Shown here one piece after another: positions 51,636 to 60,037 of a stretch of DNA of 64,000 bases. The notes beneath the pieces are model-generated. The model did not search any database, was not told the DNA's origin, and saw only the letters and a program-made list of their open reading frames with translations. The DNA is from JACMLX01 sp040384325. Its GTDB lineage: Bacteria > Gemmatimonadota > Gemmatimonadetes > Gemmatimonadales > Gemmatimonadaceae. Numbering within the stretch: position 1 is the stretch's first letter; each line of letters opens with the position of its first letter. The stretch spans positions 496,001 to 560,000 of the forward strand of contig JAZKJL010000006.1 in the NCBI GenBank assembly GCA_040384325.1, given 5' to 3'. Made by a program: the position numbers and the translations under genes.

Positions 51636-52273
51636 CCATCGACACGTCATTGACCTTCACGCACGTGCACGTGGCGCCGGTGGATCCGACCGAGTCGCGC
51701 ACGGTGTTGCTGTTGCACGGCACCGGTGGCAACGAGCGCGATCTGCTGGACCTCGGCGCCGCGGTGGCGCCGGGCGCGCGGCTGCTGGGCGTGCGCGGGC
51801 AGGTGCTGGAGGCTGGCATGCCGCGCTTCTTCCGCCGGCTGGCCGAAGGGGTGTTCGACGAAGCCGACCTGATGCGTCGCGCCGCCGACTTGGCGGCATT
51901 CGTGCCGGCCGCGGCGGAGTCGTACGGCTTCGATGCCAAGCGGGTGGTGGCACTCGGCTACTCGAACGGCGCGAACATCGCCGCCGCGATGCTGCTGCTG
52001 CATCCGGGCGTGCTGTCGGCGGCGGTGTTGTTGCGCAGCATGGTGCCGCTGGAGCCAGCGGTACTCCCCACGCTCCCCGGCACGCCGGTGCTGATCGCGG
52101 AGGGGCGGCTGGACCCGATCGTACCTCGGGCCAACGCGGAACGGCTGGCGGCCCTGCTGGGCGAGGCGGGTGCGGCGGTCACGTTGCACTGGGAGCAGGC
52201 GAGTCACGGGCTGACGTCGGCCGACGTGGCCACGGCTCGGGCGTGGCTGGCCGAGGGGCGCGCAAGGGGCTGA
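51632..52273 (+). CDS. Alpha/beta hydrolase, phospholipase/carboxylesterase family (MhqD-like)
   Basis: A 213-residue cytosolic hydrolase. The oxyanion segment is LLLHGTGGNERDLLDL, and the nucleophile elbow is GYSNGAN (Ser near residue 113). The later Asp (GRLDPIVP) and His (QASHGLTSADV) complete the triad. It belongs to the YodD/MhqD group and is found with MhqO-type VOC proteins in quinone-resistance operons. The ATG overlaps the preceding stop by ATGA. The substrate is unknown, perhaps an ester product of ring cleavage. Confidence 0.9.
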   Translation: MTIDTSLTFTHVHVAPVDPTESRTVLLLHGTGGNERDLLDLGAAVAPGARLLGVRGQVLEAGMPRFFRRLAEGVFDEADLMRRAADLAAFVPAAAESYGFDAKRVVALGYSNGANIAAAMLLLHPGVLSAAVLLRSMVPLEPAVLPTLPGTPVLIAEGRLDPIVPRANAERLAALLGEAGAAVTLHWEQASHGLTSADVATARAWLAEGRARG

Positions 52274-52294
52274 GCGCGCGGCATATCTTGCGGA

Positions 52295-53116
52295 GTGAAG
52301 CTCCTCGACCGAATGACTCCACTGCTGCTGGTCGCCGGTGTGCTGCTGTCGGCTGCACCGGCGGTCGGCAGCCGTCGGCCGCCCGATGCCGTCCGCGGGC
52401 TGGCGCTGCTGCAGCACTTCAACGACAGCCTGCCGCAGTTCGCCGGCAACGGGCTGCGGTGCACCAGCTGCCATCTCGACGATGGCCGGCGAGGGACTGC
52501 GTTGCCGTGGCTCGGAGTCACGGCGCGCTATCCGCGCTATCGGTCGCGACGTGGTGCGTTGGAGCGCATCCAGCAGCGGGTCAACGACTGCATCGCGCGC
52601 AGCCTGGCCGGCCGCGAGCTGGCGGAAGACGATCCGGCGATGCAGGACATCGTGGCCTATCTCGATGGGTTGCGGCGCGACGTGGTGCCGGCCCGTCCCG
52701 ACTCGGTGTTGCTGGCGGGTGACACGCTGCGTGGTGCGCGCCAATACGTGCAGCAGTGCGCGCGCTGTCACGCCGCGGACGGTGGCGGTGGCGTGGCACC
52801 GGCGGTGACGGGCGCGGCGAGTTATTCGGTGGGGGCGGGCATGGCGCGCCAGTATGCGCTGGCGACGTTCCTTCGGTGGAACATGCCCTATGACCTCGCG
52901 GGTACACTCCCTGCGCAGGATGCGGCCGACATCGCCGCCTGGCTGCTGCGTCGTCCTCGCCCCGATCATCCCGGCAAGGAGCGCGACTGGCCCAACGGTG
53001 ATCCGCCCGCCGACGTGGCCTATGCCACAGATGCGGCGCGTGCACGCGGGCTGGCGCCGCCGGCGCCACGACCGCTGACGCATCGCCGCGTGCTTCCCAC
53101 TCCCCCATTGCGATGA
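52295..53116 (+). CDS. Exported dihaem c-type cytochrome, TsdA-like
   Basis: A 273-residue periplasmic protein. A signal peptide (MTPLLLVAGVLLSAAPAVG) precedes two haem-attachment motifs, CTSCH (C56, C59, H60) and CARCH (C155, C158, H159). The region GNGLRCTSCHLDDGRRGTALPW and the later QRVNDCIARSLAGREL follow the thiosulfate dehydrogenase (TsdA) pattern; Cys99 in VNDCIARS is at the place of the Cys haem ligand of TsdA. It could oxidise thiosulfate or reduce tetrathionate. GTG 52295 is the start used (alternative ATG 52313). It is 21 bases after the hydrolase gene, so it may belong to the same transcript. Confidence 0.8.
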   Translation: MKLLDRMTPLLLVAGVLLSAAPAVGSRRPPDAVRGLALLQHFNDSLPQFAGNGLRCTSCHLDDGRRGTALPWLGVTARYPRYRSRRGALERIQQRVNDCIARSLAGRELAEDDPAMQDIVAYLDGLRRDVVPARPDSVLLAGDTLRGARQYVQQCARCHAADGGGGVAPAVTGAASYSVGAGMARQYALATFLRWNMPYDLAGTLPAQDAADIAAWLLRRPRPDHPGKERDWPNGDPPADVAYATDAARARGLAPPAPRPLTHRRVLPTPPLR

Positions 53117-53171
53117 CCACGCTGCCTCTCTCGATCACGTCGTATCGCCGCGCTGGCGCCGGAGCGCCCTG

Positions 53172-53600
53172 ATGGCGCGCGGTGCGACGACCGACGATGC
53201 GGATGACGAGTCGACACCGGCCGGCAAGGTGCGACTCGACAAGTGGCTGTGGGCGGCGCGTTTCTTCAAGACGCGCGCGCTGGCGGCCGAGGCGATCGAC
53301 GGCGGCAAGGTGTCGGTGAACGACGACCGGCCCAAGCGTGCGCGGTTGATCGTGGCCGGTGACGAGGTCTCGGTGCGCGTCGGCGCCTATCAGCACGTGG
53401 TGACGGTGCGCGACGTGAGCGCCCGTCGCGGATCGGCTGCGATCGCGCAGGCGTTGTACGAGGAGACACCGGACAGCGTCGCAGCCCGCGCGCTGGTGGC
53501 CGCGCAGCAGAAGAGTGCGGCGATGATGTTCGCGTTCCAGGAGGGGAAGCCGAGCAAGAAGGAGCGCCGCGCGATCGATCGCGTGCGCCACCGCCGGTGA
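53172..53600 (+). CDS. hslR: S4 domain RNA-binding heat-shock protein Hsp15
   Basis: A 142-residue cytosolic protein. The S4 domain (VRLDKWLWAARFFKTRALAAEAIDGGKVSVND) covers residues 20-60 and is followed by the basic C-terminal region ending KPSKKERRAIDRVRHRR. Hsp15 binds stalled 50S subunits that carry nascent peptide-tRNA and helps recycle them. Length and layout are normal. An ATG at 53172 gives MARGATTDDADD, a hydrophilic lead typical of the family. Confidence 0.92.
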   Translation: MARGATTDDADDESTPAGKVRLDKWLWAARFFKTRALAAEAIDGGKVSVNDDRPKRARLIVAGDEVSVRVGAYQHVVTVRDVSARRGSAAIAQALYEETPDSVAARALVAAQQKSAAMMFAFQEGKPSKKERRAIDRVRHRR

Positions 53601-53711
53601 ATGACCGGGAACCGTAACATCAGGATGTCGGTGGTGGAGCCGCGTTGAAGCGGCGTCCGGTCACGACCAGATTGCGCGTCAGGATCCTTTCGCTTCAGCA
53701 CCATCACACCG

Positions 53712-55913
53712 ATGCCGTTTGTCATCAGCCGGGCCGTCAATGAGCTCGTCGCGCGCTCCCTTGCACTGGACATCGATCCGCGCCGCTGGGATGCCGGGTT
53801 CGTGGGCGCGCAGCCGGTGGTCGGCGACATCGACGGTCTGGCCAGCGCCATCGAGGCGATCGGGAAGCAGGGGGAGCTGAGTTACCTCCGCCGCACGCTC
53901 GGTCGCGCGGAGTTCGGCGCGCTGATGCGCGATGGTGCGGTGCCGATCGTGCTGATGTCGGAGCGGCAGGGTGCCACTGAACTGTCCGCCCTCGTCGTCA
54001 CCGAGTCGAAGCGCGGCAAGACGCTGACGGTCGTGCCGGTATCACCGCGCGGCAGGGGCAGCGAGAGTGTGCTGACGCTCGATGCGCTGTGGGAGCGTCT
54101 GGGCAGCACGGCCGCCTTCGCGCTGGTGCCGGTGCGCCTCAAGCCCGTGCTCAGCAGCCGCTCCGGTGGACCGGGCACCGAACCTGATCGGCGCACCACG
54201 CCCTTCGACCGGCTGCGGCAGCTGCTCCACTCGGAGCGGCGCGACATCGAGCTGATCTACCTCTACGCCGTGCTGGTGGGCCTCTTCGGGCTCACCGTGC
54301 CGCTGGCAGTGCAAGGCATCACGCAGCTGGTGCAGGGTGGGCTGGTGCTGCAGCCGGTGGTGCTGCTGATCGTCTTCGCCATCGTTGGTACGCTGGTCAC
54401 CGGTGCCATCGGGCTGTTGCAGGAGGCGGTGATCGAGAAGATCCAGCAGCGGGTGTTCGCGCGGCTGGCGTTCGAGTTCGCCTACCTGGTGCCGCGCATC
54501 CGGTTCGAGGCCGCACAGTCGTCGAACCTGCCGCTGCAGATGAACCGCTTCTTCGAGGCCGCGCTGATCCAGAAGGCGCTCGCCAAGCTGCTGCTCGACG
54601 TGCCCACGGCGAGCCTGCAGGTGCTGTTCGGCGTCGGCCTGCTGTCGTTCTACAACCCGAGCTTCATCGGCTTCGCGGTGGTGCTGATCGCCGGCGTGTA
54701 CCTGATCTTCCGGTTCACGTTCCCGCGCGGGCTCGAGACCAGCATCATGGAGTCGAAGTACAAGTACTTCGCCCTCGAGTGGCTGCAGGCCATGGCACGC
54801 TCGATCGCCGCCTTCAAGTTCTCGTCGCGGTCCACGTTGCCGATGGAGAACATGGACGGCCACGTCGCGAACTACCTGAAGTACCGCAAGAAACATTTCG
54901 ACGTGATCATCGCGCAGTCGCTGAGCATGATCCTGTTCAAGACGCTGCTCACCGGTGGCCTGCTGATCCTCGGCACCACGCTGGTGGTGAACCGATCGCT
55001 CACGCTGGGCCAGTTCGTGGCGGCGGAGCTGGTGATCGTGACCGTGCTGGTGGGCGTGGAGAAACTGATCCGGTCGCTGGCCACGATCTACGACCTGCTC
55101 ACCTCCGTGGACAAGGTGGGCCACGTGATGGACCTGCCGGTGGAGGACATGCACGGCATGCAGCTCTCTCCCGCCGAGGAGGGACTGGCGGTCCGCGCGC
55201 AGGGGCTCTCGTTCACCTATCCCGACCAGTCGTCGCCGACGCTGATCGACATCGACCTCGACATCCGTCCCGGCGAGCGCATCGGCCTCACCGGCGTGGA
55301 CGGCAGCGGCCAGACCACGCTGCTGCGCGTGCTCGGTGCGCTGCACGATCGCTACGAGGGCACGCTGACCTACGACGGCGTGACGCTGCGCAGCATGAAC
55401 CGCGCCTCGCTGCGCGAGCAGATCGGGCAGGTGCTGTCCACCGCCGACCTGTTCGACGGCACGATCGAGCAGAACATCAGCGTCGGCCGTCGCTTCGTGG
55501 ACAGCGCGGCGGTAATGAAGGCGTTGCGCGACGTGGACGTGGACGACATGGTGCAGGCGCTCCCCAACGGCATCCGCACCACCATCGTCGACGGTGGCGC
55601 GAACCTCTCGGCGGCGATGGCCAGCAAGCTGCTGGTGGCACAGGGCATCGTGGGCAACCCGCGCCTCCTGCTCCTCGACGACTTCTTCCAGAACCTCGAT
55701 GACGCATATCGCACGCGCCTCATCCGGCTGCTGATGGATCGCGACAACGCGTACACCGTCATCGCCGTCTCGCACGATCCGGAGTTCCTTGCGGCCTGTG
55801 ACCTCATTTTGGTGATGGAGGCTGGGCGCATCCGCGAGCAGGGCACCTATCGCGAGCTCGCACCGCGACTCGGCCGGGCGTCGGTGCACGGCCTCTCCGT
55901 GCCGGTGCGCTGA
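53712..55913 (+). CDS. ABC exporter with non-canonical nucleotide-binding domain
   Basis: A 733-residue fusion of an N-terminal domain (about 1-170, without a peptidase Cys), a six-helix ABC membrane domain (about 180-450; helix 1 LIYLYAVLVGLFGLTVPLAV) and an ATPase domain (about 500-733). The ATPase is worn: Walker A reads GVDGSGQTT with Gln534 instead of Lys, the Q-loop position reads VLSTADLF with no Gln, the signature is NLSAAMAS rather than LSGGQ, and Walker B is LLLLDDFF with Asp657 instead of Glu. The switch His (AVSHDPEF) and D-loop (NLD) are kept. It is followed by HlyD and TolC genes, so it forms a type I export system or a relative of one. Confidence 0.88.
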   Translation: MPFVISRAVNELVARSLALDIDPRRWDAGFVGAQPVVGDIDGLASAIEAIGKQGELSYLRRTLGRAEFGALMRDGAVPIVLMSERQGATELSALVVTESKRGKTLTVVPVSPRGRGSESVLTLDALWERLGSTAAFALVPVRLKPVLSSRSGGPGTEPDRRTTPFDRLRQLLHSERRDIELIYLYAVLVGLFGLTVPLAVQGITQLVQGGLVLQPVVLLIVFAIVGTLVTGAIGLLQEAVIEKIQQRVFARLAFEFAYLVPRIRFEAAQSSNLPLQMNRFFEAALIQKALAKLLLDVPTASLQVLFGVGLLSFYNPSFIGFAVVLIAGVYLIFRFTFPRGLETSIMESKYKYFALEWLQAMARSIAAFKFSSRSTLPMENMDGHVANYLKYRKKHFDVIIAQSLSMILFKTLLTGGLLILGTTLVVNRSLTLGQFVAAELVIVTVLVGVEKLIRSLATIYDLLTSVDKVGHVMDLPVEDMHGMQLSPAEEGLAVRAQGLSFTYPDQSSPTLIDIDLDIRPGERIGLTGVDGSGQTTLLRVLGALHDRYEGTLTYDGVTLRSMNRASLREQIGQVLSTADLFDGTIEQNISVGRRFVDSAAVMKALRDVDVDDMVQALPNGIRTTIVDGGANLSAAMASKLLVAQGIVGNPRLLLLDDFFQNLDDAYRTRLIRLLMDRDNAYTVIAVSHDPEFLAACDLILVMEAGRIREQGTYRELAPRLGRASVHGLSVPVR

Positions 55914-55916
55914 CCG

Positions 55917-57248
55917 ATGGCCACCACGCCGCGCGCACCCTACGACGTGATCGCCGACCACGAGCACCTGGAGTCGGCGCGCCTGCTGGTCACGCCGCAG
56001 TCGCGACGGACCTTCGTCTACATCGTGGCCGGTTCGTTGCTGGCCGCGCTGCTGGCGATGTTCCTGCCTTGGCAGCAGTTCGTGGAAGGCAAGGGTGAAG
56101 TGACCGCCTTCGCGCCCAGCGACCGGCCGCAGGTGGTGCCGTCCACCATCGGCGGCCGCATCGTGGAGTGGTACGTGCAGGAAGGGCAGGTGGTGACCAA
56201 GGGACAGCCGATCCTGCGCATCACGGAGGTGAAGGACGAATACCTCGACCCGCGCACCATCGACCGATACAACGAGCAGCTGACGGGCAAGTCGGCCGCG
56301 GTGGCATCGAAGCGCGACAAGGTGCGCCAGCTCGCCACCCAGATCTCGCTGCTGGAGCAGAACCTGCGCCTCGGTGAGCAGAAGGCACGCACCAAGGTGG
56401 CGCAGTACGAGGCCGAGGTGCGCGCGGCGGTGATCGACTCCAGCACGTCGCTCACGCAATTGCAGCGGCAGCAGGTGCTGTTCGACCAGGAGCTGACGCG
56501 ACTCACGGACCTCGAAAACGCGCGGGTGCGCTACCAGAACGCGATCGCCAAGCTGCAGGAGAAGCGCCAGACGCTGTCTGCGGCGCAGATCGAGCTGAAC
56601 TCGGTGGCGCTGGACTACGGCGAGAAGATCGCGAAGGCGCGCTCCGACCAGGCGGCCACGCAGGCCGAGGTGGGCGAAGGCACCGCCGACGTGGCCAAGC
56701 TGCGGCAGAACGTGCAGAACCTCGAGATCCGCAACGGCTTCTACGTGATCCGTGCGCCGCAGAACGGCACCATCGTGCGCGCCACGCGCGCCGGCATCGG
56801 CGAACAGCTGAAGGAAGGCGAGCCGGTGGTCACGATCATGCCCGCCAACGCGCAGCAGGCGGTGGCGCTGATGGTGAAGCCGATGGACGTGCCGCTGCTC
56901 AGCGTGGGTCGCAAGGTGCGCCTGCAGTTCGACGGCTGGCCCGCACTGCAGTTCGCCGGATGGCCGAGCGTCAGTGTGGGTACGTTCGGCGGCGCGGTGG
57001 CGGTGATCGATCGCGTGCCCGGACCGACGGGCGACTTCCGCGTGCTGGTCACGCCCGACAGCACCGGCGAAGGCGACGGTCCGTGGCCGCGCCAGCTCCG
57101 ACTGGGCTCGGGTGTCCTGGGCTGGGCGATGCTCGACGAAGTCCGCGTCGGATTCGAGATCTGGCGTCGCATCAACGGCTTCCCACCTTCGCTGCGCAAC
57201 GCCAGTGACGAGGGCTTCGGCGGCGAGAAGCCGGCGGCCACCAAGTGA
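55917..57248 (+). CDS. HlyD-family periplasmic adaptor protein
   Basis: A 443-residue membrane-fusion protein. One N-terminal helix (FVYIVAGSLLAALLAMFLPW, about 37-56) anchors it. The biotinyl-lipoyl halves are split, with QVVPSTIGGRIVEWYVQEGQVV near 80 and FYVIRAPQNGTIVRA near 285. Between them lies a long coiled-coil (about 130-270, rich in Gln/Glu/Lys/Ala). The C-terminal beta domain ends with a Trp-rich segment. It joins the ABC protein to the TolC partner across the periplasm. Starts three bases after the ABC gene stop; its stop overlaps the TolC start as GTGA. Confidence 0.92.
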   Translation: MATTPRAPYDVIADHEHLESARLLVTPQSRRTFVYIVAGSLLAALLAMFLPWQQFVEGKGEVTAFAPSDRPQVVPSTIGGRIVEWYVQEGQVVTKGQPILRITEVKDEYLDPRTIDRYNEQLTGKSAAVASKRDKVRQLATQISLLEQNLRLGEQKARTKVAQYEAEVRAAVIDSSTSLTQLQRQQVLFDQELTRLTDLENARVRYQNAIAKLQEKRQTLSAAQIELNSVALDYGEKIAKARSDQAATQAEVGEGTADVAKLRQNVQNLEIRNGFYVIRAPQNGTIVRATRAGIGEQLKEGEPVVTIMPANAQQAVALMVKPMDVPLLSVGRKVRLQFDGWPALQFAGWPSVSVGTFGGAVAVIDRVPGPTGDFRVLVTPDSTGEGDGPWPRQLRLGSGVLGWAMLDEVRVGFEIWRRINGFPPSLRNASDEGFGGEKPAATK

Positions 57249-58750
57249 CGCCTGATGTGCGCCGGGCGCTGTTCGGTGTGGTCGCTGCCGCACTCCTGTC
57301 GCACGCGGCGGTGGCACAGGTGACACCAGCGCCACGCCGCGGCTTGCCCGAGGTGCCCGACAGCCTGCGCATGCTGCCCGGTGTGCCGCTGACCTTCGAT
57401 GCCTTCTTCGAGACGGTGCGGCGCAACCATCCGGTGGTGCGCCAGGCGCGCCTGATCGAGGAAGGCGCCGACGGTGACGTGACGGCGGCGATCGGCAACT
57501 TCGAGCCGAAGCTCGAGGCGCGCTGGGAGACGAAACGGTTCGGCAGCACGCCGGCAGCGCAGACGCTCTACTACAACTATGCCGACATCGCGCTCAAGAT
57601 CCCGACGCCGCTCGGCGCCGACTTCAAGGTCGGCTACGAACGGGCCGCCGGTCGCTACATCAACCCGCAGTACACCACGCCCGACAACGGCCTCTTTACC
57701 GCCGGCTTCACGCTGCCGCTCGGTCAGCGGATCCTGACCGACGAGCGCCGCACCGCGCTGCGCGTGGCCCGTGCCCTGCGCGACGTGGCGCAGGCGGAGC
57801 GGCAGGGCATGACCAACAAGCTGCTCTTCTCGGCGGCCAAGGCGTACGCCGAGTGGTACTCGAACGCGTTGCAATTGCAGGTGGTCCGTGACGGCGTGGC
57901 GCTGGCCGAGGAGCGGTACACGGCCATCACACGTCGCGTGCGCGCGGGCGACGCGGCGGGCATCGACAGCATCGAGGCGGCAGCGGAGCTGAATCGTCGC
58001 CGCGCGCAGCTGCAGGCCGCGGCCCAATCGTACTTCAGCGCCTCGATGGACCTCACGTCGTACCTGTGGGATGCGCGCCTGCAGCCGCTGGAGCTGACGC
58101 CGAACCAGGTGCCAAGCGACTCGGGGCTCGGGCGCACGACGCTCGACTCGGCGGCGGTGCCAGCACTGCTGGCGCGGGTGCTGTCGGTGCACCCCGACGT
58201 CCTGAAGGCGGAAGGGAAGGTGGATCAGGCGGCCGCCGATCGCGCGCTGGCGCGACAGGCGATCTTCCCGCTCGCCAGCGCCGAGCTGGCGGCGCTGCGA
58301 GGGCAGGGCGGCAGCTTCGACGCAGGCGACGCGCTGAATCGCGATGCCAACTACAAGGGCGCGGTGAACCTCTCGTCGCCGCTGTTGTTCTTCAAGGAAC
58401 GCGGCAAGTTCCGCAGCACCGACGCCAAGTTCGATCGCGCAGGGCTGGAGCTGCGTGAGATCCGCCGCGAGGTGACGCTGCTGGTGCGCACGGCGATCAA
58501 CGACCTCTCCCAGTACGAGGCGCAGCTGGCGCTGCAGCGCGATGCGGTGCGGCTGTACCGCATCCTGAGCGCGGGCGAGCGCACCCGGTTCGACGCCGGC
58601 GAGAGCACGCTGTTCCTGGTGAACACGCGCGAGCGCGCGGTGCTCGACGAGGAACTGAAGCTGGTGGCGCTGCAGGCGAAGTACCTGACGGCGCGGGCGG
58701 CGCTGGCGGTGGCGGCGGGTGCGCCGGGACGGCTGCCGGAACTGCGCTGA
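57245..58750 (+). CDS. TolC family outer-membrane efflux protein
   Basis: A 501-residue protein. A signal peptide (RRALFGVVAAALLSHAAVAQ) leads into the TolC layout of two similar halves, each with a helical hairpin and short beta-strands. The first half has LTFDAFFETVRRNHPVVRQA and RTALRVARALRDVAQAERQG; the second has LARVLSVHPDVLKAEGKVDQ and RTAINDLSQYEAQLALQRDAV. It forms the exit duct for the ABC-HlyD system upstream. The GTG start (57245) overlaps the HlyD stop as GTGA, so translation is coupled. Confidence 0.92.
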   Translation: MTPDVRRALFGVVAAALLSHAAVAQVTPAPRRGLPEVPDSLRMLPGVPLTFDAFFETVRRNHPVVRQARLIEEGADGDVTAAIGNFEPKLEARWETKRFGSTPAAQTLYYNYADIALKIPTPLGADFKVGYERAAGRYINPQYTTPDNGLFTAGFTLPLGQRILTDERRTALRVARALRDVAQAERQGMTNKLLFSAAKAYAEWYSNALQLQVVRDGVALAEERYTAITRRVRAGDAAGIDSIEAAAELNRRRAQLQAAAQSYFSASMDLTSYLWDARLQPLELTPNQVPSDSGLGRTTLDSAAVPALLARVLSVHPDVLKAEGKVDQAAADRALARQAIFPLASAELAALRGQGGSFDAGDALNRDANYKGAVNLSSPLLFFKERGKFRSTDAKFDRAGLELREIRREVTLLVRTAINDLSQYEAQLALQRDAVRLYRILSAGERTRFDAGESTLFLVNTRERAVLDEELKLVALQAKYLTARAALAVAAGAPGRLPELR

Positions 58751-58849
58751 CGACTGCCCGCCGGCTGAAACACCGCGCGCGCTCGCGAGTACCGTGAAAT
58801 GTCGGGCGTGTGTGTGTCGCTTGCTGGTCACCCCTCACGAGGCAATGCC

Positions 58850-59548
58850 ATGTTCGCCCTCTCCCGCCACCCGCTGCTGCCGGCCACCCTGTTGTGCGTC
58901 GGCGCCATCACCGCGCCGCTTCGCGCGCAGGTGACCGACTCCGTGCCGCCGCCGCTGGGCGGCAGCGTGCGCCTGCTCAGCGCACAACCGATCGGTGAGT
59001 TCAAGCGGTACGTGAACAACGGCTGGGGTGCCGGCGCCGACGTGCGCTGGTTTCCGGGGGCGCAGCGCGTGGCGTCGCTGCGCGTCGATGCGGCCTACGT
59101 CAACTACGGCCGGCAGACCACGCGCGAGTGTTTCGGCACCAGCTGCCGGATCCAGATCGACATCAACACGTCCAACAACATCTTTTCCGGCCTCGTCGGT
59201 CCGGAAGTGCAGGCGCCGGTGGGTCCGGTGCGCCCCTACGTCAACGCGTTGGCCGGATGGACGGTCTTCTGGACGCAGTCATCGGCCGAAGGTGCGGACG
59301 ACGAGGAGGACGTGTTCCGCACCACCAACCTCCGTGACAACCTGTTCACCGCGGCGGTGGGCGGCGGATTCCGCATTCCACTCGGCAGCCAGGTGAAGCT
59401 GGACCTCAACGCGCGTCGCAACTTCAACGGGCGTGCGCGATACCTCACGCGCGACAGCTTCGGCGATGGCACGCTGCCGACGCCGCTGGTACGCGAGAGC
59501 GAGGTGAACATGTGGATCTACTCGGTCGGCGTGGCGTTCGGCTTCTGA
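58850..59548 (+). CDS. Predicted outer-membrane beta-barrel protein (OmpA-like small barrel)
   Basis: A 232-residue protein with signal peptide (LLPATLLCVGAITAPLRAQ). The mature part consists of strand-like segments, for example GWGAGADVRWFPGAQ, SLRVDAAYVNYG and NMWIYSVGVAFGF, and ends in a terminal Phe, the typical barrel-insertion signal. Two cysteines (ECFGTSCRIQ) could form a disulfide in a loop. There is no specific family. The ATG at 58850 has a purine-rich site (ACGAGG) upstream. It lies about 100 bases after the TolC gene and converges on the ArfB gene. Confidence 0.78.
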   Translation: MFALSRHPLLPATLLCVGAITAPLRAQVTDSVPPPLGGSVRLLSAQPIGEFKRYVNNGWGAGADVRWFPGAQRVASLRVDAAYVNYGRQTTRECFGTSCRIQIDINTSNNIFSGLVGPEVQAPVGPVRPYVNALAGWTVFWTQSSAEGADDEEDVFRTTNLRDNLFTAAVGGGFRIPLGSQVKLDLNARRNFNGRARYLTRDSFGDGTLPTPLVRESEVNMWIYSVGVAFGF

Positions 59549-59552
59549 TCGC

Positions 59553-59580
59553 CGCGCGACGACGCATCACTCGTCGCGCG
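59553..59580. terminator. Bidirectional hairpin between the barrel gene and ArfB
   Basis: A perfect 10-bp inverted repeat (CGCGCGACGA / TCGTCGCGCG) with an 8-base loop lies directly after the barrel stop and overlaps the ArfB stop codon on the other strand. The outer GATC/GATC bases extend the symmetry. It probably ends both transcripts. Confidence 0.7.
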
Positions 59581-60037
59581 TGATCCGCTTGCGCTGCTGC
59601 TTCACTTCGCTGCGCTGCGACTTCGACTCCAGCCGCTTCACCTTCGACGTGTAGGTGGGCTTGGTGGCGCGGCGCACCTTCGGCACCACCAGCGCTGCCT
59701 TCACCATCATCACCAGCCGCGCCTCGGCCGCCTCGCGGTTCTGCAACTGGCTGCGGTGTTCACTGGCGGTCAGCCGCAGCCAGCCGTCGCCATCCAGCTT
59801 GGTGGCGAGGTTGGTGAGCAGGCGTTCGCGCTGCACGTCGCTGAGCGCCACCGATGCGGCGGGCTGCCAGCGCAATTCGATCTTGGTGCTGCTGGTGTTG
59901 ACGTGCTGGCCCCCGGGGCCGCCGCTGCGGGTGGCGCGCACGTCGAGCTCCGTGCGCGGGATGCGCACGGAGGCGTTGACGATCAGGACGTCGCGCGGCC
60001 CTTCGTCGTCGTCACGAGCCACGTTCCGCCACCGCAT
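59567..60037 (-). CDS. arfB: Alternative ribosome-rescue factor ArfB (peptidyl-tRNA hydrolase)
   Basis: A protein of about 156 residues of the YaeJ/ICT1 family, which releases peptides from stalled ribosomes. The catalytic loop is TRSGGPGGQHVNTSSTKIELRW, with the GGQ tripeptide. A basic, Lys/Arg-rich tail (TYTSKVKRLESKSQRSEVKQQRKR) enters the mRNA channel. The start is uncertain: ATG 60037 overlaps the upstream methyltransferase gene by 26 bases, and GTG 60022 would shorten the N-terminus by five residues. It is co-directional with the methyltransferase gene. Confidence 0.92.
   Translation of the reverse strand: MRWRNVARDDDEGPRDVLIVNASVRIPRTELDVRATRSGGPGGQHVNTSSTKIELRWQPAASVALSDVQRERLLTNLATKLDGDGWLRLTASEHRSQLQNREAAEARLVMMVKAALVVPKVRRATKPTYTSKVKRLESKSQRSEVKQQRKRITRDE

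Noticed and set aside
54042..57335. A very long open frame on the minus strand opposite the ABC and HlyD genes
   Set aside because: It is the low-stop antisense of GC-rich coding sequence; the translation is rich in His, Arg and Gln with no domain, while the plus strand has clear families.
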